DNA of 64,000 nt from assembly GCF_016864195.1 (NCBI RefSeq), contig NZ_CP045202.1:1271001-1335000 (forward strand). The letters run 5' to 3'. Under the pieces are notes generated by a model. It was not told the DNA's origin, made no database searches, and saw nothing but the letters and a program-made list of their open reading frames with translations. Of this stretch, positions 37,215 to 52,600 are shown piece after piece. Positions within the stretch are counted from its first letter, which is position 1. Each line of letters opens with the position of its first letter. The DNA is from Dechloromonas sp. TW-R-39-2 (GTDB taxonomy: Bacteria; Pseudomonadota; Gammaproteobacteria; Burkholderiales; Rhodocyclaceae). The position numbers were made by a program, and so were the translations under genes.

Positions 37215-37680
37215 ATGGCCCAAGCTCAAGTTATCGCTAAAGTCTCATCTATGTCTGGTGAGGCGTTTGCCCGGGATGGTTCCGGCAAAATGCGTCGTTT
37301 GAAGGTTGGAGACTCCATACGCGAGGGCGAGTCAGTCGTCAGCTCTGATGGCTCTCAGGTTGTCCTCAAGCTGGCCGACGGTCGTGAAATGACGGTTCGT
37401 CCGGGCGAGGTTGCACGGATTGATGCCGAGGTTGGCGCTCCGATCAAGCCGGATGCTGCGGACAGTGCTGTCATCAATAACCCGAAGGGTTTCCAGAAGA
37501 TTGCCAAGGCAATTACCGGCGGTGGCGATCTCGACTCTCTGCTCGAACAAGAGGCACCAGCAGCTGGCGCAGTCGGTACTGGCGGTAATGAAGGGCATAC
37601 CTTCGTTGAGTTCTTGCGTGTCGTCGAAACGGTCGATCCGCTGGCGTTTCAGTTTGGTACGGGTGCAGGACGAGTGCTTG
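37215..37680 (+). other. LapA-like N-terminal retention module with LapG-type cleavage site
   Basis: Residues 1-~150 of the adhesin hold a folded module followed by EAPAAGAVGTGGNEGHTFVE. PAAG at 115-118 (37557-37568) matches the [TAP]-A-A-G site cut by LapG proteases, and the glycine-rich stretch after it with G-H-T-F-V-E-F-L-R is typical. In known systems the uncut module plugs the outer membrane channel and c-di-GMP-bound LapD restrains LapG. LapD and LapG genes are not in the window. Confidence 0.75.
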
Positions 37681-40600
37681 GGGCGATTGAGCAGCCGGGG
37701 GTTCTGGTTGATGTCACGCCTCCGGCATTGACCGCAAAACTGGATTCCACATCTGATAGTGGGGTTCAGGGAGATGGGATTACAAATGACAAGACACCGA
37801 CGATCAGCGGTACAGGGGAGCCAGGAGCTTCCATTCTTGTCACTATGCCAGGAACAGGCGAAAAGCTGACCACCACGGTTAAACCGGATGGTAGCTGGAG
37901 TGTGACGCCGACCCTCGATTTGCCGAATGGCCCGGCTACCGTTGCTGTTACGTCGACTGACCCGGCAGGTAATGTCACGACGGCAAAAGTCCCATTGGTG
38001 ATCGATGCAGAAGTGCCAAACAATGGCAAGGCACCAATCGTCGAAATCACCGAGGATGCTAACAATGATGGGTTCATCAATCGACTGGAATCCGATGGGC
38101 CAACGGACGTCAAAGTGTCGTTCAACGGAAACCTGGTTAGTGTTGGAGATGTCGTAAAAATTACCTCGGGTGGTGTAACGAAGGATGTTGCGATCACTGA
38201 GGCAGACAAGCTTAATGGTTTTGTGACCACGACGTTCCCGGTACAGGCCAGTGGGACGACGGTTGTTGCTACGGCCGTCATCGTCGATGTAGCCGGAAAC
38301 ACCACCGAACGCGGCAGCGACAGTGCGAAGGTTGATTTGAGCACGCTGGAAGGTTTGGCGGTGACGATCACGGAAGATGTGAACAACGACGGCTGGATCA
38401 ACAGTGCGGAATTGCAGGGGACGGTGGGTGTGCGTGTTGATCTGCCGGCGAGCGCGGTGGCGGGAGATTTGTTGACGCTGAACGCGACCGGGAGTGCGGC
38501 GCAGACGATTACGCTGACGCAGGCGCAGATTGATGCCCATAGCGTGATCTTTGAAGTGGCGGCGCCGGCCAATGGTGAAACCCTGGTGGTCAAGGCGCAG
38601 GTGACGGACCCGGCTGGCAACAAGTCGGCAGAAGTCAGCGACAGCGCGGTGATTGATACGCAAGCCCCGGGTGCCCCAGTGGTTGAAATCACCGAAGACG
38701 GCAATAACGACGGTTGGATCAACCAGGCCGAACTGAGTGGCGACATTGGTGTGACGGTCAGCCTGGCCGGCACGGGCGCGAAGGCAGGCGAAACCCTGCT
38801 GGTGAGCATCAACGGTGTTGCCCAGACGCCGATTGTTCTGACCGCGGCAGACATTCTGAGTGGCAAAGTCGCGCTGACGGGGGTCAGCAATCCGGGCGAA
38901 GGCGTGACGTTGACCGTGACCGCTGCGGTGAAGGATGCCGCTGGCAATACCGGTGCGACGGGTAGCGACAGTGCGACGATCGACACGATCGCCCCGCAGA
39001 CGCTGACGGCGAAGCTGGATCCGACCTCGGACAGCGGCACGAAGGGCGACAGCATCACGAACGACAAGACCCCGACGATCAGCGGGACGGGCGATCCAGG
39101 CGCGAAGATCGAAGTGACGATGCCGACTGGCGAGAAACTGACGACGACGGTGAAGCCGGATGGCAGCTGGACGGTGACGCCGACCCAGGACGTTCCGGAC
39201 GGCCCGATCGTGGTCAACGTGAAGGAAACCGACCCGGCCGGCAACAGCATCAGCACGACGGTGCCGCTGACGATCGATTCGGGCGTGCCGAACGACGGCA
39301 CCGCACCGACCGTGACGATCACGGAAGATGCCAACAACGACGGCTTCATCAATCGCGTCGAAGCTCAAGGACCGACCGACGTCAAGGTGTCGTTCAACGG
39401 CAACCTGGTCAATGTGGGCGATATCGTCAAGATCACGTCAGCTGGCGTCACGAAGGACGTGACGATTACGGCGACGGACAAGGCCAATGGCTTTGTGACG
39501 ACGGACTTCCCGCAACAAGCGGCAGGCACGACGGTGACGGCGACCGCCGTGATCGTTGATACGGCAGGCAACACGACGCAAGAAGGCAGCGACAGCGCCA
39601 AGCTGGATTTGAGCCCGCTGGACGGGTTGACCGTGAAAATCACGGAAGACGCGAACGACGACGGCTTCATCAACAAGGCAGAACTGCAAGGGACGGTGGG
39701 TGCAGAAATCAAGCTGCCGGCGACGGCGGTTGCCGGTGATGCGCTGACGATCACGGCGACGGGCAATGCGACGCAGACGATCATTCTGACGCAATCGCAG
39801 ATTGACGCCGGCCAGGTGATCGTCGAACTGACGGCGCCGGGTAGCGGCACCGAAATGGTCGTGACGGCCCAGGTCAAGGACCCGGCCGGTAACGAATCCG
39901 CAGTGGCCAGCGACAAGGCGACGATCGCGACCGACGACATTGGTGCGCCGAAGGTGACGATCACCGAAGACACCAACAACGACGGCTGGATCAACAAGGG
40001 CGAACTCAATGGCGAGATTGGCGTCAGCGTCGAACTGCCGGGTACGGCCAAGGCGGGCGACAGCCTGCTGGTCTCGGTCAATGGCGTGGCACGTACGCCG
40101 ATCGTACTGACGGCTGCGGACATCAGTACCGGCAGCGTGGCGATTACCGGTGTGACCAATCCGGGCGAAGGCAGCACGTTGACCGTGACGGCCCAAGTCA
40201 AGGATGTGGCCAACAACCTGGGTGCCGTGGGCAGCGATAGCGCCAAGATTGACACCACGACCTTCAGCGGTCTGGCGATCAGCATTACCGAAGACGAGAA
40301 TGATGACGGCTTCATTGGTCAGGCGGAACTCAAGGGCAACGACATTGGTGTGCGCGTTGTACTGCCGGCGGGTGCCGCCGTGGGCGACACCCTGACGGTG
40401 AGCGGTTCCGGCAATGTGGACAAGGTGATCACGCTGACGGCCGCCCAACTGGCGACCGGCTTCATTGATGTCACCTTCAACCCGACCGGCAACAACACCG
40501 ACTTCAAGGCGACCGCCTCGATCGCTGATCCGGCCGGCAACAAACTGGGTCCGGTCGAAGATACGGCCCGTCTGCAGTTGAGCGCCCCGGGCGCTCCGAT

Positions 40601-43600
40601 CGTGACGATCACGGAAGACGGCGACAACGACGGCTGGATCAACGGTACGGAACTGAACGGGCCGATTGACGTATCGATCAGCGTTCCGGCGACCGCCAAG
40701 GCGGGCGACAAGATGCTGGTAACGATCAACGGGACCGACCAGGCCCCGATCGTTCTGACCCAGGCCGATATCGACAAGGGCAGTATCTCGTTGCCGAATG
40801 TTCAGAATCCGGGCGAAGGCGTGACGTTGACCGTGACCGCTGCGGTGAAGGATGCCGCTGGCAATACCGGTGCGACGGGCAGCGACAGTGCGACGATCGA
40901 CACGATCGCCCCGCAGACGCTGACGGCGAAGCTGGATCCGACCTCGGACAGCGGCACGAAGGGCGACAGCATCACGAACGACAAGACCCCGACGATCAGC
41001 GGGACGGGTGATCCGGGCGCGAAGATCGAAGTGACGATGCCGACTGGCGAGAAACTGACGACGACGGTGAAGCCGGACGGCAGCTGGACGGTGACGCCGA
41101 CCCAGGACGTTCCGGAAGGTCCGATCGTGGTCAACGTGAAGGAAACCGACCCGGCCGGCAACAGCATCAGCACGACGGTGCCGCTGACCATCGACTCTGG
41201 CGTGCCGAACAACGGTGCAGCCCCGACGGTCGAGATCAAGGAAGACGCCAACAACGACGGCTGGATCAACCGTGCCGAAGCGCAAGGTGCAGCCGACGTC
41301 AAAGTGTCGTTCAACGGCAATCTGGTCAATGTGGGTGACATCGTCAAGATCACCTCGGCCGGCGTGACCAACGATGTGGCGATCACGGCCGCCGACAAGG
41401 CCAACGGCTTTGTGACGACGACCTTCCCGGCCCAGGCCGACGGCACGACGATGACGGTCACCGCGATCATTGTGGATGCTGCTGGCAACAGCACCGTTCA
41501 GGGCAGTGACGTTGCGAAGGTGGATATCACCAACTTCACGGGTCTTGCGATCAGCATCACTGAAGATGAAAACAACGACGGCTTCATCAGCCAGTCGGAA
41601 CTGAAGGGGAACGACATTGGCGTTCGCGTTGCCCTGCCGGCCGGTGCGGCGGTGGGTGACACGCTGACGGTTGAAGGTTCGGGCAATGTGGCGCAGACTT
41701 TCGTGTTGACCGCAGCGCAACTGGCGACGGGCTACATTGATGTCTCGTTCAATCCGACGGGCAACAACACCGACTTTGTGGCGAAGGCCTCGATCGTTGA
41801 TGCGGCCGGCAACAGTGCCGGTCCGGTCAGCGACACGGCACGCCTGCAACTGACGGCTCCGGGCGCCCCGATCGTGACGATTGACGAAGACGCGAACAAC
41901 GACGGCTTCATCAACAAGGCCGAGTTGAACGGGCCGATCGACGTCTCGATCAGCGTTCCGGCGACGGCCAAGGCTGGCGACAGCATGCTGGTGACGATCA
42001 ACGGTACGCCGCTGGCGCCGATTGTTCTGACCCAGGCCGATATCGACAAGAACAGCATTTCGATTCCGAATGTTCAGAATCCGGGCGAAGGCGCAACGTT
42101 GACCGTGACAGCCCAGGTGAAGGACGTGGCTGGCAATCTGGGCGGCATTGGGTCGGACAGCGCGAAGGTGGATACGCTGGTACCGAATGGTGGTGCAGCC
42201 CCGGTGGTCGAGATCACGGAAGACGCGAACAACGACGGCTGGATCAACAAAGCGGAAGCGGTTGGTAATGCAGACGTGAAGGTGTCGTTTGACGGCACGA
42301 AGGTTGATGTGGGCGACAAGGTCCTGGTCAGCGCGGGTGGTGTGACGAACACGGTGACGATCACGGCGGCGGACAAGGCCAACAACTACGTGACGACGAA
42401 CTTTGCCCAACCGGCTGATGGCAGCACGATGACGGTGACGGCGAAGATTGTGGATGCGGCGCAGAACAGCAGCGCGGAAGGCAGCGACAGCGCGAAGGTT
42501 GATACCACGGTGCCGAATGATGGCAATGCGCCGGTGGTGACGATCACGGAAGATGCGAACAACGATGGTTTCATCAACCGTACCGAAGCGGTGGGCAATG
42601 CGGACGTGAAGGTTGAGTTTGACGGCAGCAAGGTTGCGGTGGGCGATGTGGTGAAGATCACGTCGGGTGGCGTGACGAATGATGTGACGATCACGGCGGT
42701 GGACAAGGCCGCCGGGTTTGTGACGACCAGCTTTGCGGCGCAGGCGAGCGGTACGACGATGACGGCGACGGCGGTGATTGTTGATGCTGCGGGGAATGTG
42801 TCGACGCAAGGCAGCGACAGTGCGAAGGTTGATTTGAGCACGCTGGAAGGTTTGGCGGTGACGATCACGGAAGATGTGAACAACGACGGCTGGATCAACA
42901 GTGCGGAATTGCAGGGGACGGTGGGTGTGCGTGTTGATCTGCCGGCGAGCGCGGTGGCGGGAGATTTGTTGACGCTGAACGCGACCGGGAGTGCGGCGCA
43001 GACGATTACGCTGACGCAGGCGCAGATTGATGCCCATAGCGTGATCTTTGAAGTGGCGGCGCCGGCCAATGGTGAAACCCTGGTGGTCAAGGCGCAGGTG
43101 ACGGACCCGGCTGGCAACAAGTCGGCAGAAGTCAGCGACAGCGCGGTGATTGATACGCAAGCCCCGGGCGCCCCAGTGGTTGAAATCACCGAAGACGGCA
43201 ATAACGACGGTTGGATCAACCAGGCCGAACTGAGTGGCGACATTGGTGTGACGGTCAGCCTGGCCGGCACGGGCGCGAAGGCAGGCGAAACCCTGCTGGT
43301 GAGCATCAACGGCGTTGCCCAGACGCCGATTGTTCTGACCGCGGCAGACATTCTGAGTGGCAAAGTCGCGCTGACGGGGGTCAGCAATCCGGGCGAAGGC
43401 GTGACGTTGACCGTGACCGCTGCGGTGAAGGATGCCGCTGGCAATACCGGTGCGACGGGTAGCGACAGTGCGACGATCGACACGATCGTCCCGCAGACGC
43501 TGACGGCGAAGCTGGATCCGACCTCGGACAGCGGCACGAAGGGCGACAGCATCACGAACGACAAGACCCCGACGATCAGCGGGACGGGCGATCCAGGCGC

Positions 43601-46600
43601 GAAGATCGAAGTGACGATGCCGACTGGCGAGAAACTGACGACGACGGTGAAGCCGGATGGCAGCTGGACGGTGACGCCGACCCAGGACGTTCCGGACGGC
43701 CCGATCGTGGTCAACGTGAAGGAAACCGACCCGGCCGGCAACAGCATCAGCACGACGGTGCCGCTGACGATCGATTCGGGCGTGCCGAACGACGGCACCG
43801 CACCGACCGTGACGATCACGGAAGATGCCAACAACGACGGCTTCATCAATCGCGTCGAAGCTCAAGGACCGACCGACGTCAAGGTGTCGTTCAACGGCAA
43901 CCTGGTCAATGTGGGCGATATCGTCAAGATCACGTCAGCTGGCGTCACGAAGGACGTGACGATTACGGCGACGGACAAGGCCAATGGCTTTGTGACGACG
44001 GACTTCCCGCAACAAGCGGCAGGCACGACGGTGACGGCGACCGCCGTGATCGTTGATACGGCAGGCAACACGACGCAAGAAGGCAGCGACAGCGCCAAGC
44101 TGGATTTGAGCCCGCTGGACGGGTTGACCGTGAAAATCACGGAAGACGCGAACGACGACGGCTTCATCAACAAGGCAGAACTGCAAGGGACGGTGGGTGC
44201 AGAAATCAAGCTGCCGGCGACGGCGGTTGCCGGTGATGCGCTGACGATCACGGCGACGGGCAATGCGACGCAGACGATCATTCTGACGCAATCGCAGATT
44301 GACGCCGGCCAGGTGATCGTCGAACTGACGGCGCCGGGTAGCGGCACCGAAATGGTCGTGACGGCCCAGGTCAAGGACCCGGCCGGTAACGAATCCGCAG
44401 TGGCCAGCGACAAGGCGACGATCGCGACCGACGACATTGGTGCGCCGAAGGTGACGATCACCGAAGACACCAACAACGACGGCTGGATCAACAAGGGCGA
44501 ACTCAATGGCGAGATTGGCGTCAGCGTCGAACTGCCGGGTACGGCCAAGGCGGGCGACAGCCTGCTGGTCTCGGTCAATGGCGTGGCACGTACGCCGATC
44601 GTACTGACGGCTGCGGACATCAGTACCGGCAGCGTGGCGATTACCGGTGTGACCAATCCGGGCGAAGGCAGCACGTTGACCGTGACGGCCCAAGTCAAGG
44701 ATGTGGCCAACAACCTGGGTGCCGTGGGCAGCGATAGCGCCAAGATTGACACCACGACCTTCAGCGGTCTGGCGATCAGCATTACCGAAGACGAGAATGA
44801 TGACGGCTTCATTGGTCAGGCGGAACTCAAGGGCAACGACATTGGTGTGCGCGTTGTACTGCCGGCGGGTGCCGCCGTGGGCGACACCCTGACGGTGAGC
44901 GGTTCCGGCAATGTGGACAAGGTGATCACGCTGACGGCCGCCCAACTGGCGACCGGCTTCATTGATGTCACCTTCAACCCGACCGGCAACAACACCGACT
45001 TCAAGGCGACCGCCTCGATCGCTGATCCGGCCGGCAACAAACTGGGTCCGGTCGAAGATACGGCCCGTCTGCAGTTGAGCGCCCCGGGCGCTCCGATCGT
45101 GACGATCACGGAAGACGGCGACAACGACGGCTGGATCAACGGTACGGAACTGAACGGGCCGATTGACGTATCGATCAGCGTTCCGGCGACCGCCAAGGCG
45201 GGCGACAAGATGCTGGTAACGATCAACGGGACCGACCAGGCCCCGATCGTTCTGACCCAGGCCGATATCGACAAGGGCAGTATCTCGTTGCCGAATGTTC
45301 AGAATCCGGGCGAAGGCGTGACGTTGACCGTGACCGCTGCGGTGAAGGATGCCGCTGGCAATACCGGTGCGACGGGCAGCGACAGTGCGACGATCGACAC
45401 GATCGCCCCGCAGACGCTGACGGCGAAGCTGGATCCGACCTCGGACAGCGGCACGAAGGGCGACAGCATCACGAACGACAAGACCCCGACGATCAGCGGG
45501 ACGGGTGATCCGGGCGCGAAGATCGAAGTGACGATGCCGACTGGCGAGAAACTGACGACGACGGTGAAGCCGGACGGCAGCTGGACGGTGACGCCGACCC
45601 AGGACGTTCCGGAAGGTCCGATCGTGGTCAACGTGAAGGAAACCGACCCGGCCGGCAACAGCATCAGCACGACGGTGCCGCTGACCATCGACTCTGGCGT
45701 GCCGAACAACGGTGCAGCCCCGACGGTCGAGATCAAGGAAGACGCCAACAACGACGGCTGGATCAACCGTGCCGAAGCGCAAGGTGCAGCCGACGTCAAA
45801 GTGTCGTTCAACGGCAATCTGGTCAATGTGGGTGACATCGTCAAGATCACCTCGGCCGGCGTGACCAACGATGTGGCGATCACGGCCGCCGACAAGGCCA
45901 ACGGCTTTGTGACGACGACCTTCCCGGCCCAGGCCGACGGCACGACGATGACGGTCACCGCGATCATTGTGGATGCTGCTGGCAACAGCACCGTTCAGGG
46001 CAGTGACGTTGCGAAGGTGGATATCACCAACTTCACGGGTCTTGCGATCAGCATCACTGAAGATGAAAACAACGACGGCTTCATCAGCCAGTCGGAACTG
46101 AAGGGGAACGACATTGGCGTTCGCGTTGCCCTGCCGGCCGGTGCGGCGGTGGGTGACACGCTGACGGTTGAAGGTTCGGGCAATGTGGCGCAGACTTTCG
46201 TGTTGACCGCAGCGCAACTGGCGACGGGCTACATTGATGTCTCGTTCAATCCGACGGGCAACAACACCGACTTTGTGGCGAAGGCCTCGATCGTTGATGC
46301 GGCCGGCAACAGTGCCGGTCCGGTCAGCGACACGGCACGCCTGCAACTGACGGCTCCGGGCGCCCCGATCGTGACGATTGACGAAGACGCGAACAACGAC
46401 GGCTTCATCAACAAGGCCGAGTTGAACGGGCCGATCGACGTCTCGATCAGCGTTCCGGCGACGGCCAAGGCTGGCGACAGCATGCTGGTGACGATCAACG
46501 GTACGCCGCTGGCGCCGATTGTTCTGACCCAGGCCGATATCGACAAGAACAGCATTTCGATTCCGAATGTTCAGAATCCGGGCGAAGGCGCAACGTTGAC

Positions 46601-49600
46601 CGTGACAGCCCAGGTGAAGGACGTGGCTGGCAATCTGGGCGGCATTGGGTCGGACAGCGCGAAGGTGGATACGCTGGTACCGAATGGTGGTGCAGCCCCG
46701 GTGGTCGAGATCACGGAAGACGCGAACAACGACGGCTGGATCAACAAAGCGGAAGCGGTTGGTAATGCAGACGTGAAGGTGTCGTTTGACGGCACGAAGG
46801 TTGATGTGGGCGACAAGGTCCTGGTCAGCGCGGGTGGTGTGACGAACACGGTGACGATCACGGCGGCGGACAAGGCCAACAACTACGTGACGACGAACTT
46901 TGCCCAACCGGCTGATGGCAGCACGATGACGGTGACGGCGAAGATTGTGGATGCGGCGCAGAACAGCAGCGCGGAAGGCAGCGACAGCGCGAAGGTTGAT
47001 ACCACGGTGCCGAATGATGGCAATGCGCCGGTGGTGACGATCACGGAAGATGCGAACAACGATGGTTTCATCAACCGTACCGAAGCGGTGGGCAATGCGG
47101 ACGTGAAGGTTGAGTTTGACGGCAGCAAGGTTGCGGTGGGCGATGTGGTGAAGATCACGTCGGGTGGCGTGACGAATGATGTGACGATCACGGCGGTGGA
47201 CAAGGCCGCCGGGTTTGTGACGACCAGCTTTGCGGCGCAGGCGAGCGGTACGACGATGACGGCGACGGCGGTGATTGTTGATGCTGCGGGGAATGTGTCG
47301 ACGCAAGGCAGCGACAGTGCGAAGGTTGATTTGAGCACGCTGGAAGGTTTGGCGGTGACGATCACGGAAGATGTGAACAACGACGGCTGGATCAACAGTG
47401 CGGAATTGCAGGGGACGGTGGGTGTGCGTGTTGATCTGCCGGCGAGCGCGGTGGCGGGAGATTTGTTGACGCTGAACGCGACCGGGAGTGCGGCGCAGAC
47501 GATTACGCTGACGCAGGCGCAGATTGATGCCCATAGCGTGATCTTTGAAGTGGCGGCGCCGGCCAATGGTGAAACCCTGGTGGTCAAGGCGCAGGTGACG
47601 GACCCGGCTGGCAACAAGTCGGCAGAAGTCAGCGACAGCGCGGTGATTGATACGCAAGCCCCGGGCGCCCCAGTGGTTGAAATCACCGAAGACGGCAATA
47701 ACGACGGTTGGATCAACCAGGCCGAACTGAGTGGCGACATTGGTGTGACGGTCAGCCTGGCCGGCACGGGCGCGAAGGCAGGCGAAACCCTGCTGGTGAG
47801 CATCAACGGCGTTGCCCAGACGCCGATTGTTCTGACCGCGGCAGACATTCTGAGTGGCAAAGTCGCGCTGACGGGGGTCAGCAATCCGGGCGAAGGCGTG
47901 ACGTTGACCGTGACCGCTGCGGTGAAGGATGCCGCTGGCAATACCGGTGCGACGGGTAGCGACAGTGCGACGATCGACACGATCGTCCCGCAGACGCTGA
48001 CGGCGAAGCTGGATCCGACCTCGGACAGCGGCACGAAGGGCGACAGCATCACGAACGACAAGACCCCGACGATCAGCGGGACGGGCGATCCAGGCGCGAA
48101 GATCGAAGTGACGATGCCGACTGGCGAGAAACTGACGACGACGGTGAAGCCGGATGGCAGCTGGACGGTGACGCCGACCCAGGACGTTCCGGACGGCCCG
48201 ATCGTGGTCAACGTGAAGGAAACCGACCCGGCCGGCAACAGCATCAGCACGACGGTGCCGCTGACGATCGATTCGGGCGTGCCGAACGACGGCACCGCAC
48301 CGACCGTGACGATCACGGAAGATGCCAACAACGACGGCTTCATCAATCGCGTCGAAGCTCAAGGACCGACCGACGTCAAGGTGTCGTTCAACGGCAACCT
48401 GGTCAATGTGGGCGATATCGTCAAGATCACGTCAGCTGGCGTCACGAAGGACGTGACGATTACGGCGACGGACAAGGCCAATGGCTTTGTGACGACGGAC
48501 TTCCCGCAACAAGCGGCAGGCACGACGGTGACGGCGACCGCCGTGATCGTTGATACGGCAGGCAACACGACGCAAGAAGGCAGCGACAGCGCCAAGCTGG
48601 ATTTGAGCCCGCTGGACGGGTTGACCGTGAAAATCACGGAAGACGCGAACGACGACGGCTTCATCAACAAGGCAGAACTGCAAGGGACGGTGGGTGCAGA
48701 AATCAAGCTGCCGGCGACGGCGGTTGCCGGTGATGCGCTGACGATCACGGCGACGGGCAATGCGACGCAGACGATCATTCTGACGCAATCGCAGATTGAC
48801 GCCGGCCAGGTGATCGTCGAACTGACGGCGCCGGGTAGCGGCACCGAAATGGTCGTGACGGCCCAGGTCAAGGACCCGGCCGGTAACGAATCCGCAGTGG
48901 CCAGCGACAAGGCGACGATCGCGACCGACGACATTGGTGCGCCGAAGGTGACGATCACCGAAGACACCAACAACGACGGCTGGATCAACAAGGGCGAACT
49001 CAATGGCGAGATTGGCGTCAGCGTCGAACTGCCGGGTACGGCCAAGGCGGGCGACAGCCTGCTGGTCTCGGTCAATGGCGTGGCACGTACGCCGATCGTA
49101 CTGACGGCTGCGGACATCAGTACCGGCAGCGTGGCGATTACCGGTGTGACCAATCCGGGCGAAGGCAGCACGTTGACCGTGACGGCCCAAGTCAAGGATG
49201 TGGCCAACAACCTGGGTGCCGTGGGCAGCGATAGCGCCAAGATTGACACCACGACCTTCAGCGGTCTGGCGATCAGCATTACCGAAGACGAGAATGATGA
49301 CGGCTTCATTGGTCAGGCGGAACTCAAGGGCAACGACATTGGTGTGCGCGTTGTACTGCCGGCGGGTGCCGCCGTGGGCGACACCCTGACGGTGAGCGGT
49401 TCCGGCAATGTGGACAAGGTGATCACGCTGACGGCCGCCCAACTGGCGACCGGCTTCATTGATGTCACCTTCAACCCGACCGGCAACAACACCGACTTCA
49501 AGGCGACCGCCTCGATCGCTGATCCGGCCGGCAACAAACTGGGTCCGGTCGAAGATACGGCCCGTCTGCAGTTGAGCGCCCCGGGCGCTCCGATCGTGAC

Positions 49601-52600
49601 GATCACGGAAGACGGCGACAACGACGGCTGGATCAACGGTACGGAACTGAACGGGCCGATTGACGTATCGATCAGCGTTCCGGCGACCGCCAAGGCGGGC
49701 GACAAGATGCTGGTAACGATCAACGGGACCGACCAGGCCCCGATCGTTCTGACCCAGGCCGATATCGACAAGGGCAGTATCTCGTTGCCGAATGTTCAGA
49801 ATCCGGGCGAAGGCGTGACGTTGACCGTGACCGCTGCGGTGAAGGATGCCGCTGGCAATACCGGTGCGACGGGCAGCGACAGTGCGACGATCGACACGAT
49901 CGCCCCGCAGACGCTGACGGCGAAGCTGGATCCGACCTCGGACAGCGGCACGAAGGGCGACAGCATCACGAACGACAAGACCCCGACGATCAGCGGGACG
50001 GGTGATCCGGGCGCGAAGATCGAAGTGACGATGCCGACTGGCGAGAAACTGACGACGACGGTGAAGCCGGACGGCAGCTGGACGGTGACGCCGACCCAGG
50101 ACGTTCCGGAAGGTCCGATCGTGGTCAACGTGAAGGAAACCGACCCGGCCGGCAACAGCATCAGCACGACGGTGCCGCTGACCATCGACTCTGGCGTGCC
50201 GAACAACGGTGCAGCCCCGACGGTCGAGATCAAGGAAGACGCCAACAACGACGGCTGGATCAACCGTGCCGAAGCGCAAGGTGCAGCCGACGTCAAAGTG
50301 TCGTTCAACGGCAATCTGGTCAATGTGGGTGACATCGTCAAGATCACCTCGGCCGGCGTGACCAACGATGTGGCGATCACGGCCGCCGACAAGGCCAACG
50401 GCTTTGTGACGACGACCTTCCCGGCCCAGGCCGACGGCACGACGATGACGGTCACCGCGATCATTGTGGATGCTGCTGGCAACAGCACCGTTCAGGGCAG
50501 TGACGTTGCGAAGGTGGATATCACCAACTTCACGGGTCTTGCGATCAGCATCACTGAAGATGAAAACAACGACGGCTTCATCAGCCAGTCGGAACTGAAG
50601 GGGAACGACATTGGCGTTCGCGTTGCCCTGCCGGCCGGTGCGGCGGTGGGTGACACGCTGACGGTTGAAGGTTCGGGCAATGTGGCGCAGACTTTCGTGT
50701 TGACCGCAGCGCAACTGGCGACGGGCTACATTGATGTCTCGTTCAATCCGACGGGCAACAACACCGACTTTGTGGCGAAGGCCTCGATCGTTGATGCGGC
50801 CGGCAACAGTGCCGGTCCGGTCAGCGACACGGCACGCCTGCAACTGACGGCTCCGGGCGCCCCGATCGTGACGATTGACGAAGACGCGAACAACGACGGC
50901 TTCATCAACAAGGCCGAGTTGAACGGGCCGATCGACGTCTCGATCAGCGTTCCGGCGACGGCCAAGGCTGGCGACAGCATGCTGGTGACGATCAACGGTA
51001 CGCCGCTGGCGCCGATTGTTCTGACCCAGGCCGATATCGACAAGAACAGCATTTCGATTCCGAATGTTCAGAATCCGGGCGAAGGCGCAACGTTGACCGT
51101 GACAGCCCAGGTGAAGGACGTGGCTGGCAATCTGGGCGGCATTGGGTCGGACAGCGCGAAGGTGGATACGCTGGTACCGAATGGTGGTGCAGCCCCGGTG
51201 GTCGAGATCACGGAAGACGCGAACAACGACGGCTGGATCAACAAAGCGGAAGCGGTTGGTAATGCAGACGTGAAGGTGTCGTTTGACGGCACGAAGGTTG
51301 ATGTGGGCGACAAGGTCCTGGTCAGCTCGGGTGGTGTGACGAACACGGTGACGATCACGGCGGCGGACAAGGCCAACAACTACGTGACGACGAACTTTGC
51401 CCAACCGGCTGATGGCAGCACGATGACGGTGACGGCGAAGATTGTGGATGCGGCGCAGAACAGCAGCGCGGAAGGCAGCGACAGCGCGAAGGTTGATACC
51501 ACGGTGCCGAATGATGGCAATGCGCCGGTGGTGACGATCACGGAAGATGCGAACAACGATGGTTTCATCAACCGTACCGAAGCGGTGGGCAATGCGGACG
51601 TGAAGGTTGAGTTTGACGGCAGCAAGGTTGCGGTGGGCGATGTGGTGAAGATCACGTCGGGTGGCGTGACGAATGATGTGACGATCACGGCGGTGGACAA
51701 GGCCGCCGGGTTTGTGACGACCAGCTTTGCGGCGCAGGCGAGCGGTACGACGATGACGGCGACGGCGGTGATTGTTGATGCTGCGGGGAATGTGTCGACG
51801 CAAGGCAGCGACAGTGCAGTGGTTGATACCGCCCCACTGAATGGTGGTGTGGCTCCGACCGTGACGATCACGGAAGACACCAACAACGACGGTTGGATCA
51901 ACAAGACTGAAGCAGTCGGTAATGCCGACGTGAAGGTGGCGTTCGATGGAACCAAGGTTGCAGTGGGTGATGTGGTGCAGGTCACCTCGGGTGGCGTGAC
52001 AAATAGCGTGACGATTACAGCGGCAGACAAGACGGCCGGTTTCGTGACGACGAGCTTCTTGCCGGTTGCCGAGGGCGCCACGATGACCGTGACGGCCAAG
52101 ATTGTTGATGCAGCAGGTAACAGTACGCCTGATGGTTCTGACAGTGCAGTGGTTGATACCACCCCACCGAATGGTGGTGTGGCTCCGACCGTGACGATCA
52201 CGGAAGACACCAACAACGACGGTTGGATCAACAAGACTGAAGCAGTCGGTAATGCCGACGTGAAGGTGGCGTTCGATGGAACCAAGGTTGCAGTGGGTGA
52301 TGTGGTGCAGGTCACCTCGGGTGGCGTGACAAATAGCGTGACGATTACAGCGGCAGACAAGACGGCCGGTTTCGTGACGACGAGCTTCTTGCCGGTTGCC
52401 GAGGGCGCCACGATGACCGTGACGGCCAAGATTGTTGATGCAGCAGGTAACAGTACGCCTGATGGTTCTGACAGTGCAGTGGTTGATACCACCCCTCCGA
52501 ATGGTGGTGTGGCTCCGACCGTGACGATCACGGAAGACACCAACAACGACGGTTGGATCAACAAGACTGAAGCAGTCGGTAATGCCGACGTGAAGGTGGC

